Assembly (NCBI RefSeq): GCF_008085915.1
Contig: NZ_VSJK01000005.1
Span: 124,001-188,000 of the forward strand
Source: Oceaniovalibus sp. ACAM 378
GTDB lineage: Bacteria > Pseudomonadota > Alphaproteobacteria > Rhodobacterales > Rhodobacteraceae
Direction of reading: 5' to 3'
DNA length: 64,000 bases
Numbering within the stretch: position 1 is the first letter of the stretch; the number at the start of each line of letters is the position of its first letter. This document shows positions 61,451-64,000 of the stretch, in pieces. The translations under genes were made by a program, and so were the position numbers. The notes under the pieces were generated by a model. The model worked only from the letters and a program-made list of their open reading frames with translations, had not been told where the DNA came from and ran no database searches.

Positions 61451-62679
61451 ACCCGCGCCTCCAGACGAATCGGCAGGTGGGCAAGGCCGCGCGCGTTCAT
61501 CCGATCCAGCCGCCATTGCGGCGCACCCGCCGGGGCAATCACGGCAAAGCGATCAAACATCGCACCAAAGGCGATCTGCGCCTCAAGCCGGGCAAGCGGC
61601 GCGCCGATGCACACATGCGGTCCACCGCCGAACGTCATCTGAGCGTTGGCAGCGCGGCCAAGATCCAGCGTGTCGGGCGCATCGAACCGCGCCGGATCGC
61701 GGTTGATCGCACCAATCAGGCCGATCACCGGCGCGCCCTTCGGGATTGTCACGCCCTCAACCTCGAAATCCTCGCGGGCGACGCGCAGGATCATGTTGCC
61801 GCCGGGCTCGAGCCTTAGAAACTCTTCGATTGCGGTGCGCATCAGCCCCCGGTCTGCCGCCAGCCGGGCCATGGCGTCGGGATCGCGCAGCAGCAAAAGC
61901 ATTCCGTTGCCGATCAATGTGACGGTGGTTTCATGGCCCGCCACCAGCATCGACACGAGGTTGGTCAGCGTTTCCTCTTCGTCCAGCGTACCATCGGAAT
62001 GGGCTGCCATGGCCATGTGCATCAGGCTACCGGGTGCGCCGGGTTCGGCAATACGAAGGCGAAGGAAGGATTTGAAGTCGTCCAGCGCTTGCAGCGCCTC
62101 AAGCTTTTCATTCGGCCCGATCAGGATATCGCCGATCCGGATCAACGAAGCGCTCCAACCCGCGATCTGCGAGTCCATGCTTTGGGGAATATCGAACAGG
62201 TCGCACAGCACGCGCAGCGGCAGGGGGGCTGCAAAATCCTCGATAAAGTCGATCTCGCCCGAGTCGGGCATCGCAGCCAGCAATTCATTTGCGCGCCGCT
62301 GAATCGCGGGGGCCAATGCTGCCATCGCCTGCGACCGAAACGCCGGTTCATACACTTTACGCATACGCCGGTGATCGGCCCCGTCGCAGTTGATCATCTG
62401 CGGCTGGAATTCCGAGAACAGGCGGAATCCGTTCGGGTCCGCCGCGGCATAGGCCGGATCGTTCCACCCGCCGATCCAGTTGCGGGTGTCGCGCCCCATT
62501 GCGGTGGATTTCGCAATCCGCGCAAAGGCGGCGTGACCCAGCACAAAGAAGATGCCGGTCGCCGCGTCACGCTGTACCGCGCCGCCTTGGCGCAGCCTGG
62601 CAAGGGTCGGATAGGGGTTTTCCAGAAATTCCCTGTCCGACAAGATCGCCCACCAGTCGGGCGCGGTGCCCTCAACCAT
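61447..62679 (-). CDS. Cytochrome P450
   Basis: 410 aa soluble bacterial P450. I-helix AGHETT (247-252), an ExxR-containing EEFLR segment, and heme loop FGGGPHVCIGAP with ligand Cys357. Late tailoring (hydroxylation, or ring/acetal formation) of the polyketide is the likely role; sesbanimide-type products are highly oxygenated. Its start overlaps the end of the small upstream gene by 8 bases, and no independent ribosome binding site is clear, so it is translationally coupled. Its redox partners are not in the window. Confidence 0.93.
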   Translation of the reverse strand: MVEGTAPDWWAILSDREFLENPYPTLARLRQGGAVQRDAATGIFFVLGHAAFARIAKSTAMGRDTRNWIGGWNDPAYAAADPNGFRLFSEFQPQMINCDGADHRRMRKVYEPAFRSQAMAALAPAIQRRANELLAAMPDSGEIDFIEDFAAPLPLRVLCDLFDIPQSMDSQIAGWSASLIRIGDILIGPNEKLEALQALDDFKSFLRLRIAEPGAPGSLMHMAMAAHSDGTLDEEETLTNLVSMLVAGHETTVTLIGNGMLLLLRDPDAMARLAADRGLMRTAIEEFLRLEPGGNMILRVAREDFEVEGVTIPKGAPVIGLIGAINRDPARFDAPDTLDLGRAANAQMTFGGGPHVCIGAPLARLEAQIAFGAMFDRFAVIAPAGAPQWRLDRMNARGLAHLPIRLEARV

Positions 62680-63025
62680 TTAAACACCGGAAATCGCCGC
62701 CCCCCGCGCCGAATCGCTGCGTATCAAGCTGCCTGACCGGTGCACCACCAACGGCCAGAGGCTGCGCTGACGCCGGATCATCCGGGACCCTGATCGTTTC
62801 CACCTTGTACAAAGCTTCGGCAAATTCCGCCTCGGCCGTCCGAGCCTCGCCGCCGGATCGCGCGCCAAGATCCCGCAGGTCGACCGCGCCATCACGCGGC
62901 CGCGTCACACAATGGGCGGCAGGATCGTCTGAGAAGGCCTCATGCCTCGAAAAATCCACCCCATGAGGATTGATGCAAAAGAGTCCGGTTCTGTCAGGCA
63001 AGGTCGTCGATTGGGCCATGTGCAT
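62672..63025 (-). CDS. Small protein of unknown function upstream of the P450 (117 aa)
   Basis: First gene of the P450-HCS operon. Start ATG at 63025 (or 63019) after a weak GGAAAAAG site. The protein is soluble, acidic and Gly/Ala/Asp-rich, with three cysteines (contexts LFCINPHG, AHCVTRP, FRCLNG) and several histidines (FSRHEAF). No signal peptide, TM helix or family is recognised. Its stop overlaps the P450 start, which argues that the frame is translated. It could serve mainly as a leader for P450 translation. Confidence 0.5.
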   Translation of the reverse strand: MHMAQSTTLPDRTGLFCINPHGVDFSRHEAFSDDPAAHCVTRPRDGAVDLRDLGARSGGEARTAEAEFAEALYKVETIRVPDDPASAQPLAVGGAPVRQLDTQRFGAGGGDFRCLNG

Positions 63026-63129
63026 CTTTTTCCGTTTACATTAAGAAGACATACGGGAACTCACACACGCCCGGAGCCACGACTGTTTCCCATCGGTTCA
63101 ACGGCGTCAACTCGAATGGCAGGCTTTGC
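63026..63129. promoter_or_regulatory. Divergent gap before the metallophosphoesterase
   Basis: 104 bases between the minus-strand P450-HCS operon and the plus-strand phosphoesterase. It should hold the promoter of the tailoring operon. An A/T-rich patch lies near 63026-63060. No motif stands out. Confidence 0.4.
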
Positions 63130-63972
63130 ATGAAGGTAAGGGCGATCAGCGATCTGCACCTTGCGAGTGCCGTCAACCGCGATGCACTCGAGGCGCTGGC
63201 GGACCACGGCGACGACTGGCTGATCGTGGCGGGCGATGTGGGCGAGAAATTCGAACACCAGCGTTTCGCCTTCGAAACCCTGACGCGGCGGTTTGCGCGG
63301 GTGATCTGGGTGCCGGGCAATCACGATCTCTGGGCAATCCCCGAGGAACCGGGCGCGCGCCCGATGGCCGGGCAAGAACGCTATAACGCATTGGTCGATT
63401 GTGCACGCAGCTTTGGCGTGATCACCCCGGAAGATCCCTATCCGGTGTTTGACGGCGCTGGCGGGGCCCGCCTGATCGCGCCGCTGTTTCTTTTATACGA
63501 TTACAGTTTTCGCCCCGATCATGTGTCGCGCGACGAAATGATTGCCTGGGCGCGTGAGGGCAATGCGGTCTGCGCCGATGAAACCTTTCTCGCCCCCGAT
63601 CCCTGGTCCAGCCGCGAGGCATGGTGCGCCCATCGCATTGCCGTCAGCGAGGCCCGGCTGACCGCCCTACCCCCGGATCTGCCGACGATTCTGGTCAATC
63701 ACTATCCGCTGCGCGCCGATCTGATCACGATTCCACGAATTCCACGCTTTGTCCCATGGTGCGGCACACGGCAAACCGAGGATTGGCACCGCCGCTTTAA
63801 CGCCAGCGTCGTGATCTCGGGCCACTTGCACACCCGTCGCACCGATTGGCGTGATGGCACGCGCTTTGAGGAAGTATCGCTTGGCTATCCCCGCCAATGG
63901 GATCAGCGCCGGGGTATCGCGCCCTATCTGCGCGACATCTGGCCGCCACCCATGGCGAGCGCCAGCACCTGA
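63130..63972 (+). CDS. Calcineurin-like metallophosphoesterase (PPTase-neighbour type)
   Basis: 280 aa with all metal motifs: SDLHL, AGDVGE, PGNHDLW, VNHYP and SGHLH. The body (WVPGNHDLW, TPEDPYPV, APLFLLYDYSFRPD, SLGYPRQW) closely resembles a family that in actinomycete clusters lies next to a phosphopantetheinyl transferase gene. It may act in holo-ACP maintenance, but no reaction is established. An AGG site lies 6 bases before the ATG. Whether a PPTase follows lies outside the window. Confidence 0.85.
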   Translation: MKVRAISDLHLASAVNRDALEALADHGDDWLIVAGDVGEKFEHQRFAFETLTRRFARVIWVPGNHDLWAIPEEPGARPMAGQERYNALVDCARSFGVITPEDPYPVFDGAGGARLIAPLFLLYDYSFRPDHVSRDEMIAWAREGNAVCADETFLAPDPWSSREAWCAHRIAVSEARLTALPPDLPTILVNHYPLRADLITIPRIPRFVPWCGTRQTEDWHRRFNASVVISGHLHTRRTDWRDGTRFEEVSLGYPRQWDQRRGIAPYLRDIWPPPMASAST

Positions 63973-64000
63973 TCCAGCGGCGCCGGTCCACCGCAAATCT
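63924..64000 (-). CDS. Possible 3' end of a minus-strand gene (partial, doubtful)
   Basis: An open frame enters from the right edge and stops at 63924, encoding ICGGPAPLDQVLALAMGGGQ and a short MSRR tail. It would overlap the phosphoesterase 3' end by 49 bases in convergent orientation. Only about 25 codons are visible and the composition is plausible but not decisive. Confidence 0.2.
   Translation of the reverse strand, partial: ICGGPAPLDQVLALAMGGGQMSRR

Noticed and set aside
1-64000. tRNA, rRNA, CRISPR array, insertion sequence or attachment site
   Set aside because: I saw no cloverleaf, rRNA stretch, repeat-spacer array or transposase/integrase motifs on either strand; a dedicated scan would be needed to exclude small ncRNAs.

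Overview
The window comes from a high-GC alphaproteobacterium, most likely Rhodobacteraceae-like or a close relative. This is inferred from the TRAP carboxylate transporter, the general gene style and the type of biosynthetic cluster; no rRNA or other phylogenetic marker is present. About 85 percent of the window is one trans-acyltransferase (trans-AT) polyketide synthase / nonribosomal peptide synthetase cluster.

Layout. (1) 1-4.1 kb, minus strand: a TRAP transporter (dctP, dctQ, partial dctM) and an acetylornithine deacetylase (argE). A divergent D-carbamoylase follows at 4.26-5.2 kb. This is small-molecule uptake and N-acyl/N-carbamoyl amino acid catabolism, probably unrelated to the cluster. 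(2) 5.4-8.6 kb, minus strand: a DUF697 membrane protein, then an SPFH (prohibitin-like) protein, a membrane-anchored periplasmic-binding-type protein and a 77-aa membrane protein in one probable operon. (3) 8.7-55.5 kb, minus strand: six genes whose ends all overlap, transcribed 55.5 to 8.7 kb: two ABC exporters, an AT-ER didomain protein, a 6658-aa PKS, a flavin monooxygenase, and a 6639-aa PKS-NRPS ending in a thioesterase. (4) 55.75-58.0 kb, plus strand: a stand-alone ACP and an AsnB-type amidotransferase. (5) 58.0-63.0 kb, minus strand: a small unknown protein, a cytochrome P450 and a beta-branching cassette (HMG-CoA synthase, ACP, decarboxylating KS with Ser in place of Cys, enoyl-CoA hydratase). 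(6) Right edge: a metallophosphoesterase of a type that in actinomycetes often sits beside a phosphopantetheinyl transferase.

How the genes fit together (inference from domain order). The free ACP and AsnB make an amidated malonyl (malonamyl) starter. Module 1 (KS-DH-KR-ACP) makes an unsaturated intermediate. Module 2 (KS-B-ACP, with a catalytically dead DH-like branching domain) adds a malonyl unit by conjugate addition, so that the terminal amide can close a glutarimide ring. Module 3 is KS-KR-ACP. Module 4 is KS-MT-ACP. Module 5 (KS-ECH-ECH-ACP-ACP) is beta-branched by the HMGS cassette. Module 6 is split over two proteins (KS-DH* at the end of one, ACP at the start of the other), with a Baeyer-Villiger-type FMO gene between them. 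Modules 7-10 add KS-DH-KR-ACP, KS-DH-ACP, KS-DH-ACP and KS-KR-ACP. A non-elongating KS-ACP hands the chain to C-A-PCP-TE, whose A-domain pocket suggests a basic amino acid, probably arginine. Neither giant protein has an AT domain.

This set (AsnB+ACP starter, KS-B module, HMGS cassette, FMO split module, terminal basic amino acid) matches what is known of glutarimide polyketides, and most closely the sesbanimide family of alphaproteobacteria (the Arg-bearing sesbanimide R type, from memory). The cluster is therefore probably a sesbanimide-type pathway rather than a wholly new class. The less expected details are a Ser-less ACP-like insertion in the module 4 linker, a degenerate ECH before the active one, two consecutive KR-less DH modules, and the fully overlapping 46.8-kb gene chain. 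No regulator, phosphopantetheinyl transferase or obvious resistance gene is visible. No gene-free stretch exceeds 300 bases.
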